From positions 310,001 to 374,000 of the forward strand of contig JAPDOI010000154.1 in the NCBI GenBank assembly GCA_029168955.1: DNA of 64,000 nt. The letters run 5' to 3'. The position numbers and the translations under genes are program-made. This document shows, piece after piece, positions 1-11,300 of this stretch. Each line of letters opens with the position of its first letter. Positions within the stretch are counted from its first letter, which is position 1. This DNA comes from Aplectana chamaeleonis. Its lineage: Eukaryota; Nematoda; Chromadorea; Rhabditida; Cosmocercidae. The notes below the pieces were generated by a model. The model did not search any database, was not told the DNA's origin, and worked only from the letters and a program-made list of their open reading frames with translations.

Positions 1-99
1 AGCATAATTTTACTTTCTTCTTAGAAAGCTGGAATGCCTATCAGAAATTCGAAAAACAAATCACTCATGTTAAGAGAATAGAATATTGGACCGCTAACG

Positions 100-960
100 G
101 CTCTTACTAGGGAGTGCCTTAAACTTTCCGTGGCGACCAGGAAAACCCTATTGTCGTTGCTGTAGGTCTGTGACAGTACATAAATTATCCGAGCTTAAAA
201 TTCCCTAAATGGCTGTGGGGATTCCAAAAAATAGCATTTTCATTGCTTCACGAAAAGGTAGGGGAGTTTTTGGACTGTCTAGAATTTTTTTCTCGGATTT
301 GGCTCAAAACTTTCGGCTGGGAGTTATTTAAGGCGCTGAACCCGAAGCTGGGGTCTATTCCGCGTCAGACCTAGAGTTACTGTAGGTTACGGTAGGCATA
401 ACGCCTTTTAACAGGCGATACCTACCTTAAAATTTTAAAAATCAAAAAAAATGGACTTCAAATTCGCGTTCAGCGTCCCAAATAACACCCACAGTGAAAT
501 TTTGAGTCATATCTGAGACTTTGACCGAGCTACGGTACACCCACCATAACCTACCGTAATCTATCGAAAATCGATAAACGGGTTGCAGATTTGTGTTAGG
601 CGGCCCGACTAACCCCTATATACACGTTTTGAGGCGATTTGATCGTAGCATTCTCGAGATCGTCAAAATCACGTTTTGCCAGAAAAATTTTCCCCATTTC
701 GAAGATTCGGACCATATCAGATGGGATATTTCAGATATTGACAAATGGGCCTCAGATTCGTAATCATCATCTGAAACAACCGTGAGAAATAAGTTTTAAG
801 CTCAATCCAAGACAATTTTTTTGAACGCCCTAAAAATTGTCATTCGTGTACCCCTTTTATCTACGCAAAGCTATGAAAACGCACACTTTTGGAAATCTCC
901 TGTAATTTTCTGAGGCATTTATCGGATTCGAAAAACGGATTATCACTGTTGTGTCCCATA
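100..960. repeat. Family F interior (TACGGTAG-type repeat)
   Basis: This segment matches 18930-19600 in the same orientation. Both carry blocks such as GGTTACGGTAGGCATAACG, then CTACCTTAAAATTT, then a run reading CCGTAATCTATCGAAAATCG. Bases 115-260 also match 16800-16950. Related text lies inside the elements at 6691-7772 and 17094-18919, which have CAAGGGA ends and TAA target duplications. No end of that type is visible here, so this is an internal fragment, or the element starts outside the window. No coding frame is supported. Confidence 0.7.
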
Positions 961-2218
961 CCTACAACTATCAACGCATGGTTTTATCAAAGCCTACGGG
1001 AAATGTAAGGTGAGTCCTAGTTAGTCTTCCTATTGTTGCCGTCTGCTCACATACCCAAACTTGTGTTCCGCCAGGCCACTGTGGTTCGAAAACTGAATTC
1101 GTCGCCCCGAAACTTCCACCGCTCACCCCGGTACATCGTACATTGGCAACGCGTTGAACAACTCTGGTTCTGCCCGAAACACTTTTACTTCCAACCGAAA
1201 CACCTCGCGTTTGCCGCGAGACAGACACAGAAGAGGGTGGTCAGGCGGAACACATCTACGAGTTTGTGAGTGAGCAGAAACTAAACAAATCTTTTGAGGT
1301 CAGTGACAAACCTCATTGCACAAGCGCGGTATGATGCCAGGTTGGTCAGATGTGCCCATCATTGAGTACGACTTGCCAGAACCTTTAGAAAAATCTTCGA
1401 TTAATTTTAAAAAACTCAAGGAAGAAAAAAAGAAGAAGAGAAGGAAGAAAAAACTCTGTTAGGAAAAAATGTCAGAATATACCTGTTTGCCCGTATGCGA
1501 AAATGCATGCATTATAACCAGCGAATGCATTCTCCAATACACCCGAACCGAGACTATCGAACACTTCCTCTTGGCCTGAAAACAATAAAATACATTTTCA
1601 AAATCGAATATGATTGATCAGCTTTTTTTGGAAAAATGAAAGGCGTGATGATTATTCTTAACATGGGAACCTTGCTACCCATGTATCGGCTTTTAAAAAT
1701 CTGTAAGTGCCTGTTGGTCAATTCGGACACGCTATTTCCGATTCTGCGATTGGATTTTGCTACGGATCGCAGGTTGACAAGTTATTGCCCTTAAAGTTAT
1801 TTGCTTGTAATCAGCTGTTTCGCTATCAATTTGAGGGTTTTTTTCACTAATTCATGCAATATTAGTCGGTATATTTATGTTGATCACACCATATCCAGCA
1901 AGAAACAACTCTAAGGTGGAGGTCCGTGCTAATGGCGATGAGTCATTGCCTCGAAGTCTTCACCACTATTTCGCCCCAACCGCCGTCAACGGATGGATCA
2001 GCAAGTAGGGAGCGGCGGTTATAGGCATGCGGCCAGGGGTTCGATTCCCGTCACTGCCAATATGCTCGCATACTTCTGCAAAAATGGATATGACAATGTT
2101 TTTCTATGACTGGGTCTTCACAAGGTTTGATTCGCTTCATTTCGCAGCGTTCTTCATGAATGGTGAGAACATTCAAAAATTAAGTACTTTTCAAAGTTTT
2201 TTATATTATATCACAACA
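961..2218. other. Unassigned stretch
   Basis: The two overlapping open frames of 78-85 codons near 971-1269 lie on opposite strands and show no motif I recognise. Purine-rich sequence lies at 1420-1460. A tRNA-like promoter pair lies at 1990-2059 and is listed separately. I see no gene here. Confidence 0.4.
1990..2059 (+). other. tRNA-like sequence (box A/box B pair)
   Basis: TGGATCAGCAAGTAGGG resembles an RNA polymerase III box A, and GGTTCGATTCC at 2038-2048 is a perfect-looking box B (T-arm). The spacing is close to that of a tRNA. The outer acceptor stem does not pair, so this is a tRNA-derived fragment or SINE head rather than a functional tRNA. Confidence 0.4.
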
Positions 2219-3444
2219 CCAGGTTGTTCAATAAGTTTTGTCGTTCGATAAGAGAGGACGTTGCTACTAGCCCAAAAATTTTTTGTTTAGTCGGTACACT
2301 CTTTATATGAACGTATGTGAGGTTTCATTTCAATCTGACAATTCGTTCTTTGTTTACAAGCCATTTAGCGTCTCCATGCCACAGAAATGTAAAAAATTGA
2401 ATGTCGTGCAGTGAAAAATTCTTTTTTTTAGGAGGTGTAGCACTAAAAGAAATTCACAAACGAATGTTAAAAGTGTATAATGATTGTTCACCTAAATTAG
2501 AACAGAAGAAAGATGGGTTGCTGAATTTAAACGTAAACACGATCCACGTGAAGGACGTCCAAAAAGCGCATCAACACCAGAAATCATAGCCAAAATACAG
2601 GATATGGTTTTGGAAGATCGTCGATTGACTGATAGAGATTCAGTAGAAGCTCTACACATCACATTAGGCAGTGTGAGCCATATTTTAGGCGAAATTTTGG
2701 GTTTTAGAAAGCTGTGTGCACAATGGGTGCGGCATTCGCTAACAATGGAACAAAAACACATTCGAATGCGACTTTCTCAGCAACATTTGGAGAGTTTTAA
2801 AAAAGATACAATGGATTTTGTGCGTCGATTCATCACTATGGGTGAGACTTGGGTCTATCAACATGATCCTGATTCTAAACAAGAGGCTAAAGAATGGTGT
2901 GAACCTGGTTGTTCGGCTTCGAAACGAATTCCTGTCCGGAAATCGGCCAAGAAGGTTATGACATCAGTTTTTTGGGATGCAATTGATTCTGAATATTATT
3001 GAAACCTTTTGGACCAGTTGAAGGAAGAAAATTCGTGAAAAAAGACCCGGTTTGCAGTAGAAAAAAATCCTTTTTCATCAGGACAATGCACCGTGTCACA
3101 AGAGCATTTTGACAATGGCTAAAATCCATGAATTAGATTTTAGATTGTTGGAACATCCATCGTATCCACCAGACTTGGCCCCCAGCGACTTCCATTTGTT
3201 TCCAGAACTCAAACAATGTATGCGTGGCAAGCGTTTTTCATTAAATGAAGAGGTCATAACGGCTGTTGAAGCGTATTTTGCAGACCTTCCAGATTCATCT
3301 ATTTAGGGATGGGATCCACAGATTGGAGGATCGTTGGAGCAAGTGTATTAATGTTTAGGGAGATTATACTGATTAATAAAGTGTATTTTGAATAATAAAA
3401 TTGTGTTTTTCTTATCGAATGACAAAACTTATTGAACAACCTGG
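2219..3444 (+). mobile_element. mariner-type transposon, copy 1 (decayed)
   Basis: The ends are inverted repeats, CCAGGTTGTTCAATAAG on the left and its complement on the right. TA follows the right end, but CA sits at the left flank, so one base of the target duplication has changed. The 1,226-bp length and the encoded DD34D transposase remnant place it in the mariner family, which integrates by cut-and-paste at TA. It is the shortest of three closely related copies (others at 13502-14783 and 36428-37722) because of internal deletions. Confidence 0.92.
2401..3360 (+). pseudogene. mariner transposase pseudogene, copy 1
   Basis: This is the remnant of a nuclear DD34D transposase that would cut and rejoin mariner ends. 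The N-terminal helix-turn-helix region is split by a deletion near 2555: the block between the first DNA-binding motif and the linker is missing compared with the copies at 13.8 and 36.7 kb. The middle frame, 2604-3002, includes the segment that should hold the first catalytic Asp. The third frame, 3085-3306, holds HQDNAPCHKS and the later PSDFHLF motif; I count 34 residues between the second and third catalytic Asp. Sequence just before 3000 is deleted relative to copy 2. Multiple frame breaks make it inactive. Confidence 0.88.
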
Positions 3445-4273
3445 TATCCACCCAAGGACCTCAACTGACAACACCAACAATCGCCTATGTATGTACCTCT
3501 GTAGCCTGTTGCATCGATGAGCTGTCAGGCGGCAAAAATATGAGGACAGGTTGCAACACTAAGTACAAGGTACCTCCAAACTTATAAGTTGGGAAAAGGT
3601 TAACAAGGGATCCAAAAAACCTCTAAAAACATCTGAAGGAATTCCAAAAATGCTGAAGAATTTGAGAGAGGATTCAAAGAATGTGGGCCATTATTAGCTT
3701 TAGTTCAAGGGCGCGTGTGGCATAGTGCCAGGAGGCGCTGCCTCACAACACATCGTTGTGCTCTATCTTCGCCCAGGTACAACAACATCTTATATCCCTA
3801 GGCCCAGAACACAGTCAATCCTTCGCGATTACGAAGTCGAATGAGCGGCGCATCCTATCAGGGAATGAAGACGCCCAGTCTTTATCTTCCTTATTAACAC
3901 AGCTCATCACATGTCAGAATATTTCAGGTTTCTATAAAGATCAATATCAATAAGGATCAATAAAATGAGCGAGACTTGACGAAAAATCCGGGAAAAACAT
4001 CGCCAAGCTTTTCAACTATTCAAAGCGTGTGGGAAAGCTACAAAAAATTGAATAAATGTTCTGTGTGATGATGTGCATAATCATGAGAAAATACAAAACT
4101 CCCGAAAACTTAATACTGCCCTGAGGACATCTGAGAACTAATATAAATACCGGTGATCCACTGAATACCATTTAGCGAAACGGGTTGAAGAGATTGAGCT
4201 CTATAGGTGGTCCGCAGGAAGTCAAATATGACAGTAAGATGGTGAAGGGTAAAAAACATGGAAGATAACAAAA
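3445..4273. other. Unassigned stretch
   Basis: A possible decayed tRNA-like box A (GTGGCATAGTGCC, near 3717) is present without a convincing box B. The open frame at 3756-3953 has no recognisable domain. Nothing else is supported. Confidence 0.35.
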
Positions 4274-4513
4274 AGAAAGTCTGTACAAATGAGCCTGTCC
4301 GCCTAAGCAGTCGGCGTGCGTATCGAGCGGCCGTAGTCAAGGCTTTTTATGGTCTTTTGAATCGATTATCAGGAATATGAGACGCATAGTAGACAATATC
4401 CCACTCAGCTGTTAACAGTCGTGGAAAGTCTCGAAGGGAAAATGTCTTCGCGACGGTCGCTCGACACGCAGGCTGACCGCTTCGGCGTACAGTCACATTC
4501 GTACAGACCTTAT
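4274..4513. repeat. Family A foldback MITE, copy A1
   Basis: The long inverted arms start with AAAGTCTGTACAAATGAG and close with its near-complement. Each arm holds the block GTCGGCGTGCGT, and a CAGCTGTT core sits between them. At least five other complete copies occur in the window, at about 10045, 11060, 15011, 27839 and 31606. This is the structure of a non-autonomous DNA transposon, and no protein is encoded. Confidence 0.8.
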
Positions 4514-4785
4514 GAACAACAATAGCTCCCAAAAGACCAAACCCGAAAAGTGATCTTCTAAATGTCATCTACCGGACTGGGTTGGGTAAGTTAAAACTTC
4601 ATAGGTGGTCCTTAGAACAATATCTACAATAATGGAACAGAGAACATCACTTCATGGGCGGTCCTCCAAATTTCAAACTCAGAGAGGACAACACCTCATT
4701 GGAATACCGAATGACAATAAAAATGACCACGAAAAAATCGATTTTGTCAATCGATGCAGCATTCGCTTAGCTATATGCAGCGTTT

Positions 4786-4926
4786 ACAGTCGACACCAAT
4801 TGTACTGACGCTCTGCGCTCCTTAACGTGCGTTGGCGCAAGTCCGGTGTTATAACGTATGCGAACCAAATTTGCGTCAACGCATAACCAGGAACGCAAAT
4901 TATCATTGCGATCCATACCGACTGTA
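4786..4926. repeat. Family D foldback, copy D1
   Basis: The palindromic element is bounded by ACAGTCG and CGACTGT-like ends. Internal arms read GTGCGTTGGCGCAA and TTTGCGTCAACGCA. Its relatives lie at 13111-13258, 23780-23920 and, interrupted, at 40412-40702. Confidence 0.72.
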
Positions 4927-4939
4927 TGTGAATATGGTT

Positions 4940-5330
4940 ATGTCCGTGCGTAGTTGCCCCACTACTGACCGCGCGCAGCATGCTCGCTCGTAACGTCATC
5001 CGTTGATCTTTCACCCGCGTTGATCGATGTTGCGGCACGCGAGCTCGCTGCAGGAGAAGACAGTTAGGGGCCGAATAGACTTCCGCCGCTGACTGGAGTG
5101 GCAGCATGCAATGGAGGAGTATCGATTATGTGGCGCCGCACGATCGATACCCCTCCACGGCGTGCTACCGCGTCTTTCAGCGGCAGGACTCTACTTGGGC
5201 CCTTAGGCGGCGTTCAGAGTTTGCGTGGCGCGATGCGATGGCACACGTCAGTGCAACGCGAAAATTGCGTCGCGCGGAAATCAAGGTGTGAACGGCGCGC
5301 GCAAACGCTAGGCGACTAGGCGCTATTGCG
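4940..5330. repeat. GC-rich palindromic repeats
   Basis: Bases 4945-5015 are an inverted relative of 29340-29420, sharing a CGAGCGTGCTGCG-like block. Bases 5110-5155 form a local palindrome with ATCGAT in both arms. GGCGTTCAGAGTTTGCG near 5210 matches the end of the repeat at 33723. Overlapping short frames here read the same palindromes and are not genes. Confidence 0.5.
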
Positions 5331-5591
5331 TAGTTCCGCAATTTTCCGTATCCAAGCAAAATCAAACAATATGTTATCTTATTCTGTTTATTTCAGTGTA
5401 AGGTATCTTTTTTATCTTTTATCTGTACCTTTTAACACAACTTTTTGTTTTCGTTATGACAATTTGCTGTGTTAATGAAAAAAAAAGACATTGGCAGCAA
5501 ATTATGCTTGGCATTTTTTCGGGGTTGAGTGTACAGAATAGGATTTTTTCTGCTGAAATTAGACTGAATCATGCGCGGGAGTATCGTAAAC

Positions 5592-5790
5592 GGGGGGGGG
5601 GGACACTCAAGTAAAAGTCAAAAATGAAATGAACCGCCGATCTATAACGCTATCAATCGAAGTATTTCTATAAAATGTCATCATCAAGAATGATTGATAG
5701 CAGCATGAAGCATCTTTTATCAGGTTTTCCATTCATTTCTATGAGGTGGTTCATTTCATTTCTGACTTTCACTTTAGTGCCCCCCCCCCC
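5592..5790. repeat. Foldback element with poly-G/poly-C ends
   Basis: The left arm begins with about 11 G followed by ACACT. The right arm ends AGTG followed by about 10 C. Between them, AAAAATGAAATGAACC on the left pairs with GGTTCATTTCATTTCTG on the right. The core has no recognisable gene. Confidence 0.7.
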
Positions 5791-5800
5791 TTCGTTTAGG

Positions 5801-5980
5801 GGTGCTATGTGGGAACTTTGTGTCGCACTTGGTCACGCCCATTTTTCCGTGCCGCAATGACTCTCCTGATTTTGGCAGGGAAGGGAAACCCCGGGTAGGT
5901 GCTCAAATTTAGTGCGGCACAGTAAAATGGGCGTGGCCAGGTACATCGCGCCATAGTGACCCCCCTTCCCACATAGCACC
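5801..5980. mobile_element. hAT-like MITE with perfect 8-bp target duplication
   Basis: The terminal inverted repeats are GGTGCTATGTGGGAA and TTCCCACATAGCACC, 15 bp and perfect. The identical octamer CGTTTAGG lies immediately outside both ends, at 5793-5800 and 5981-5988. An 8-bp duplication is typical of hAT transposons. The 180-bp body has a second pair of arms around CACGCCCATTTT and no coding capacity, so it would need a transposase in trans. Confidence 0.85.
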
Positions 5981-6079
5981 CGTTTAGGATAGTCCCTTAT
6001 GCGCATGTTGTTTGTCCACCAAAGAAAAAGACTTCATTACTTGAATTTTGCAGTTTTTTCTTACAAATTTCGCAAGAAA

Positions 6080-6400
6080 AAATAACATTCGATGACAATC
6101 GCTTCGGGACCATCGTGTGCGACCGATGCGGAGCGATCATCACTTGCGCGTCAAAATCTATGTATCGCGCCCCTTCACCATGAACAGAGCGATGAAGCGA
6201 CGCGACGTCGCATGATCGATACGTAGGCTAATTATAAAGTCGCGCCGCGAATGCGTTTATACTCCCGCATCCGAAGGCCGCGGCACACTGCATTCCTATA
6301 ATATTGATCACACGCCGCGGCGCGATCGATATTGCAAGATTGCACTTCGCCGCGCCGCTCGGCGGTGGAAGTATAAACGAACCCTTACGCACGGACACCC
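6080..6400. repeat. GC-rich palindromes including family G copy G1
   Basis: Bases 6253-6380 form a foldback whose ends are GCGTTTATACTCCCGC and GGTGGAAGTATAAACG, with a GATCGATATTGCAAG interior. It matches the cluster at 39019-39245. Bases 6150-6235 match, in inverse orientation, the ACGTATCGATCAAGCG block near 33775. The region is non-coding. Confidence 0.65.
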
Positions 6401-6690
6401 CCATACTCCCACTGAAGGTGAACAAACCAATACTTACAAAAAAAAATGAACACTTACTTGCAAAACTCGGATCATTAACGTCTGTGGAGTAGAACGAGTG
6501 ATCGAAGGCGAAGACTTTTGGTTGTTTACTGAAAAATTTAAAAATCTGAAAATTCTCCTACTAAAGGGCTAAACTCCATGAGAACATCACATACTCATCG
6601 GTGACGTGATCTAATATCGTCTGTCCATTGCACATCCGTACAACAGCTTTCGTGTTCAAATCCAATTCTGTAAAATTACGTCACCACTAA
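6401..6690. other. Unassigned stretch
   Basis: Nothing recognisable is present except the TAA at 6688-6690, which is the left target duplication of the next element. Confidence 0.35.
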
Positions 6691-7772
6691 CAAGGGAACT
6701 ACTATAGGCCATACTAACCATTCCAAATGAAATGTACTTTTCTAGAACCATTTTCGGACGAAAAGTCCATCGCAGCTGCTTAGCCGCGCGCTGAAAGAAG
6801 TTATGAGCGTTTTTTAAAGCTTTGCGACAATGTAAGGGAGCGGCACCGTGGAACTTTTGGGTGTTTTTGAAAAATTCCCCGGATTTCGCTAAAAACATTC
6901 ATGTAGGGGTAATCCGGGGCGCTGAACACGAATCTGGGGTTTGCTTGTCGAAATTTCAGGGTTTACTGTAAGTTACGGTAGATATCATGCTCTATTTAGG
7001 GGGCGAGACCTACCTCAATAATTCGAAAATCGACAAACGGATATAGAATTCGTATTCAGCACCCCAAATAACCCCCACATAGATACTTTGAGACAAATCT
7101 GAGACTTTGACCAAACTACCGTATACCCACCGTAATCTACCGTAAGCTGCCAAAAATCGATAAACTGACATCAGATTCGTTTGAGAACTCCGAATAACTC
7201 CAAGAAGAACGATTTTAGCCACACCTTTCGCCAAATTCCGGAAATAGTCAAAAGTCGATTTCCCCTTCAAAGTTTTCTGCCGGTGCGAAGCTTTGTACGA
7301 ATTTAGTCGAAAACTTTGGAAAAACGACAAATAACCCCCAGATTCGTGATCAGCACCCCAAATAACCCCAGGCCAGGGCGAATTATATGTCAAATCTAGA
7401 ATACATTTCTTCAATGCTTTCTGCGCCCCTAATTGATGTAACTGAACGCTGAACCGAAAATCCGTCTAAGTCCAAAACGCTATCAGTCTGCAGATAGTTC
7501 GGAAAACGTTTTTTCACCCAAGCTTTGCCTAAGGGGGTTGTTTTCGGCCCTGAACAAGAATATGAGGTCCGTTTCCGGATTTATTGTAAAACTAATGCGC
7601 TTTTTGGAGGGTACAATAGGTACGAAAATCAGAGAAAAAACGCCTTTAACTTTTTTCAGAGTCATTCTAGGCAGCTGCTATAAGCATATTCGCACTTTTC
7701 GTCCGAAAATGGTTCTAGAAAAGTACACTTTATTTAGAATGGTTTGTATGACCTATAGTAAGTAGTCCCTTG
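6691..7772. mobile_element. Family F transposon, PIF/Harbinger-like (non-autonomous)
   Basis: The ends are CAAGGGAACTACTATAGG on the left and a complementary stretch ending TCCCTTG on the right. TAA flanks both sides (6688-6690 and 7773-7775); a 3-bp TWA duplication is typical of PIF/Harbinger elements. The interior is the TACGGTAG/CTACCGTA-rich repeat also seen at 100-960 and 18930-19600. Open frames inside (for example 7010-7414 on the minus strand) read this repeat and show no transposase motif. Confidence 0.75.
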
Positions 7773-8544
7773 TAAGGGTTCTTCTCATTCCCTCGCCGTA
7801 CGCATAGGTCGGGCGACCACGGGGGCCAATCATTTGCGCGCCCAAAACGAATGACTTTCATTAGGGCCGTCGGGCCAACGTCACCGAGTTTTTCGCCAAA
7901 CTTATTATTCAAGGGTGAAAATTCGCTATAATTTTCCCTTCATCATAAAAGAATGCAAAATTTCCCTGCAGAAAACGGCCAGTTTTTCTCGAAGACGTTC
8001 TCAGATTTCTGTTTGCGCCAGCAGTCGGCAGCCAGCCACCAACGCGTTCGTTCAGCAATAAACCCTCATTCTCATGAGCATAACAGAACGTTCTCGCCCC
8101 TTCTCCTCTCGCAGATATTGGTTTTCACTCATACTCCATCATCAAAACACCATCTATGAAATACCAGTGAAAACCGAAACATACCTCGTTTATTGAACGG
8201 ACGAACACGCACCGCCACCTTCACCTTCTCACAATCATCTGCGGCGGTCATTTTGTTGGTTTAATAGAAAAATAGACGAATAAGGTAACTATTTAAACAA
8301 TATTAGAATATACTTGAATATAGGATATGTAGAAGGAATGTGCACGATTTAATAGCACATCTGAAATAAGTCGAAAATTAGCGGTTGAATCAAATACGCA
8401 TAGAAAATTGCGAAAAAATCGCGTGAGCCGACATAAAAAACGAGTTTCGTAGTACGATTGTAATGATACGATTAAGGAATGTTTCCGCTTTAGCTGGTTT
8501 GACCGCGTGGTGAGAAATCGATAGAAAACTAATTCTGAGAGAAA
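7773..8544. other. Unassigned stretch
   Basis: AT-rich sequence with one ATG-started frame of 68 codons at 7953-8159. I see no recognisable protein, RNA or repeat arms. Confidence 0.35.
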
Positions 8545-9115
8545 TTGCCGCTGCGGCTCCGCGATAGTGCCGATTTGGAGCCTACAGGCATCAAAGCGGC
8601 ACTATCGCGGAGCCGCGCCGGCACTGCCGCGCAGCCGTGGCGGAACTACCGCGGAGCCGTAGCGGTGATGCGGAAGTGCCGCTTCGGCTCCGCGATAGTG
8701 CCGGGGCGTCTCTGGGTGAGTGTCTAATATGAAGTTATCCAAGAATGATAATACAAGTAGGGGGCCCAAAAACAAAAATACGCACCTGCAGTCGTTACGT
8801 CATCTGTCTGAAAGCGACAGAGGTTACCGCCGCTTTTGCGCCCAAGGGAAATACGGAATGTCCTTCACACTTGGGTAATTGAACCGGCGACAACTTCCTT
8901 TCACCACACAGGATAGTGCATCGTACTCCACGCGGGTTCACTGCTGCATCCTCGCGGAGCCGGCGCGGTTCTAACGCGGAGCCGCTGCGATACTGTCGCG
9001 GCGATGTCGAGGCTCAAGACACGGCAACAAAATCGTCTGGTCACGGAGCAGCTGCGGTACTATCGCGGAACTATCGCGGTACAGTCGAGGGTCTCGATAC
9101 TTTCCCGGCACTAAC
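8545..9115. repeat. GC-rich inverted/direct repeat (family Q)
   Basis: GGCTCCGCGATAGTGCCG and its complement recur at 8553, 8594 and 8686. Degenerate relatives such as TATCGCGGAACTATCGCGG lie at 8935-9095. The open frames at 8545-8727 and 8916-9326 are read through this repeat. Confidence 0.65.
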
Positions 9116-9603
9116 GCGGCAAATTTTCTCAGAGAATCAGATCGCAGAAAACACTAACAGATATGAGGAATCTAGCCGAGTTCATACTTTCCGGGGCGCG
9201 CGATCGCGACAGCGTATATCAGGCCTATTGATTTTTGGTCGGCCGATAAGAATGATAAGCACTGTATGGCCGGAACAAAACTTGCAGCGACGAGTGGTGC
9301 GACGTAATGTTTGTCATACGTCATGAATGAAAATCGATATGTATGATAAGCACTCGAACGCGACGCTCCGGCGGAAAGTGTGGTCCCGGAGATAAGGTTT
9401 ATCCGTAGATTCGAGATACTTGATGTTCGAATGCATGGCTCATTCGAAAGACCAACATTAGGCTTTATAAAACTTTCAGTACAATCCCGGGAGTCAAAGA
9501 ATCATTCAAAAAATAAGAGCATTGATTTTCTGGATTTCTAGATCACTTTTGAGAGACAATATTTGAAAAATAAGGGGATTGCTTAGAAACTGATAGAAAA
9601 TGC

Positions 9604-9752
9604 GGATACTTATCATATCTTCTGTTCCTTCGCGCATTCGTGCGGTGCGAGGGGACGAAATCAAGAAAGTGTGGGAGAGAAGGATCCGCAGCCTACGCCC
9701 GCAGACGCACGCGACGAACGGAAATAAATTCCACTTCGAAACTGAGAATACA
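9604..9752. repeat. Family E element, copy E1
   Basis: The body contains GACGCACGCGACGAACGGAAATAAAT and a GTTCCTTCGCGCATTCG stretch, and matches 24112-24270 and 40481-40637. The best-preserved ends, in the 24-kb copy, are GTATCCTCT and AGAGGATAC. It is non-coding, about 150 bp. Confidence 0.68.
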
Positions 9753-10044
9753 CAAATGTTCAAGCGGATTGAACTAAGATGCAGACTGCGAGAGAATACT
9801 CCAAACCGACGAACGATTCCACGTCCACGGTATTTACATTTTCGATTTCATTTCCTCAACTATTCAACACAGATTTTTCGAATTATCTAATCATTTAAAA
9901 TTCCCGAAAGCGTGTTATACAAGAAACTCAATAAATGCTTTATTCTATCGACCAAAAAACCAAAGATCAATACAAGATTTTTTCATTAATTCGACAAAAA
10001 TTCCTCAACCACCAAATGTGACCCATGCGACAGCTATAGTCGAG
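9753..10044. other. Unassigned stretch
   Basis: AT-rich DNA between families E and A. I see no gene, RNA or repeat structure. Confidence 0.35.
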
Positions 10045-10266
10045 TAAAGCTGTCCGCCCGCGTGGGCGGCGTGCGTGTTGAGCAGCCGCGGCTGAGGAAT
10101 TTCTGGATGATTTCAATCAATTAGCATGAAGATTAGATGAATAAAGAACAATATCCCAGTCAGCTGTTCGGAGCCGTAACAAAGGACCCCCAAAAAATGC
10201 CTCTGTGACGGTCGCACGACACGCACGCCGACCGCGTGGGCAGACACTCATCCGGGCAGACTTCAC
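10045..10266. repeat. Family A foldback MITE, copy A2
   Basis: The left arm TAAAGCTGTCCGCCCGCG and the right arm ending CGGGCAGACTTCA enclose the family core with CAGTCAGCTGTT. The arms are more GC-rich than in copy A1. Confidence 0.78.
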
Positions 10267-10373
10267 AAGATTATTTTTTATGATCTAACTGAAATATATA
10301 GGGGACAGAATTGATAGTCCCACTTCTTAAGGGAAGCGTTTTGTAATGTGTTAACAACCCGAATCACAACCAG

Positions 10374-10491
10374 TGGCCATTCATGAAACAGCGGGAGCCT
10401 CCCACGAGGTTTTTCGAGATTAGCCGATGTATGCGGCGGGCGGACTTCGAACCCTACCGGGTGGATCCTATAGTTCCATGAATACGGCCTC
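10374..10491. repeat. Family R foldback, copy R1
   Basis: CATTCATGAAACAGCGGGAGCC on the left pairs with a complement ending TAGTTCCATGAATACGGCC. The same 120-bp structure occurs at 20850-20970. Confidence 0.68.
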
Positions 10492-11059
10492 AGGAATCGC
10501 CAAGATCACTGACTACAAAACCATCAGGCATCGGTTCAGAGGACCTACCACGGATTCGCTAAGCCATTCGAGGATGGGCGCAGAATTTTTTCCACATTTC
10601 GGAAATCAAAGAAAGGAATGAACACTTCGGGTTCGGGAATAGAAAATCAAAACCTTCATTTCAAATCCGGAAATCGAACATTTAGAAAGGGTCACAAATC
10701 AGAAAAATCAATTTTACAAAGGCTCGCGAATCAGAAAAATAGCATTATTGGAGGTGTCCCAGATTTTTCCTGTATTCCCAAGCGTTTTTCATGAAGTGAA
10801 GAAGGCCAAAAGTGTATGGGAATTTCTTCTCTAAGGCAGTAGGAGTTTCAGTGACGCCGTTCAATAAAGTATCGTCGCTATTATACTTTGACCGATTCAA
10901 ATGATTCGAAAAACCGAATATTCGAGAAGTGCCGATTTTCGAGATATTCAAAAACCCAATATTCGAAAAGTGCCGAATTCCGAATCATTCGAAAAGTCCA
11001 ATATTCGAAAGGAATCTAGCAATGTTAAAGTATAGTCACCATCACAACTCTGGCAAACG
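10492..11059. other. Unassigned stretch with TTCGAA-rich patch
   Basis: Bases 10905-11010 repeat short palindromic TTCGAA and CGAAAA words, as at 41155-41350 and 43105-43305. The rest shows no gene. Confidence 0.45.
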
Positions 11060-11300
11060 TAAAGTCTTCCTAAATGAGACTGTCCGCCCACGCGGTCGGC
11101 GTGCGTGTCAAGCGGCCATAGCGAATTCATTCATTTGGATGAATTAATCGATTAACAGACATACAAGACGATTAGTGAATAATATCCCAGTCAGCTGTTG
11201 GCAGCCGTGGGAAGGCTGGTCCGAAAAAAGGCTTTGCCGATGGTCTCTTGACACGCACGCCGACCGCGTGAACGGACAGTCTCATTCAGACAGATGTTAG
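11060..11300. repeat. Family A foldback MITE, copy A3
   Basis: The arms carry GAGACTGTCCGCCCACG and CGTGAACGGACAGTCTC, with GTCGGCGTGCGTGTC inside each. The central CAGTCAGCTGTTGGC is the family core. Confidence 0.82.
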
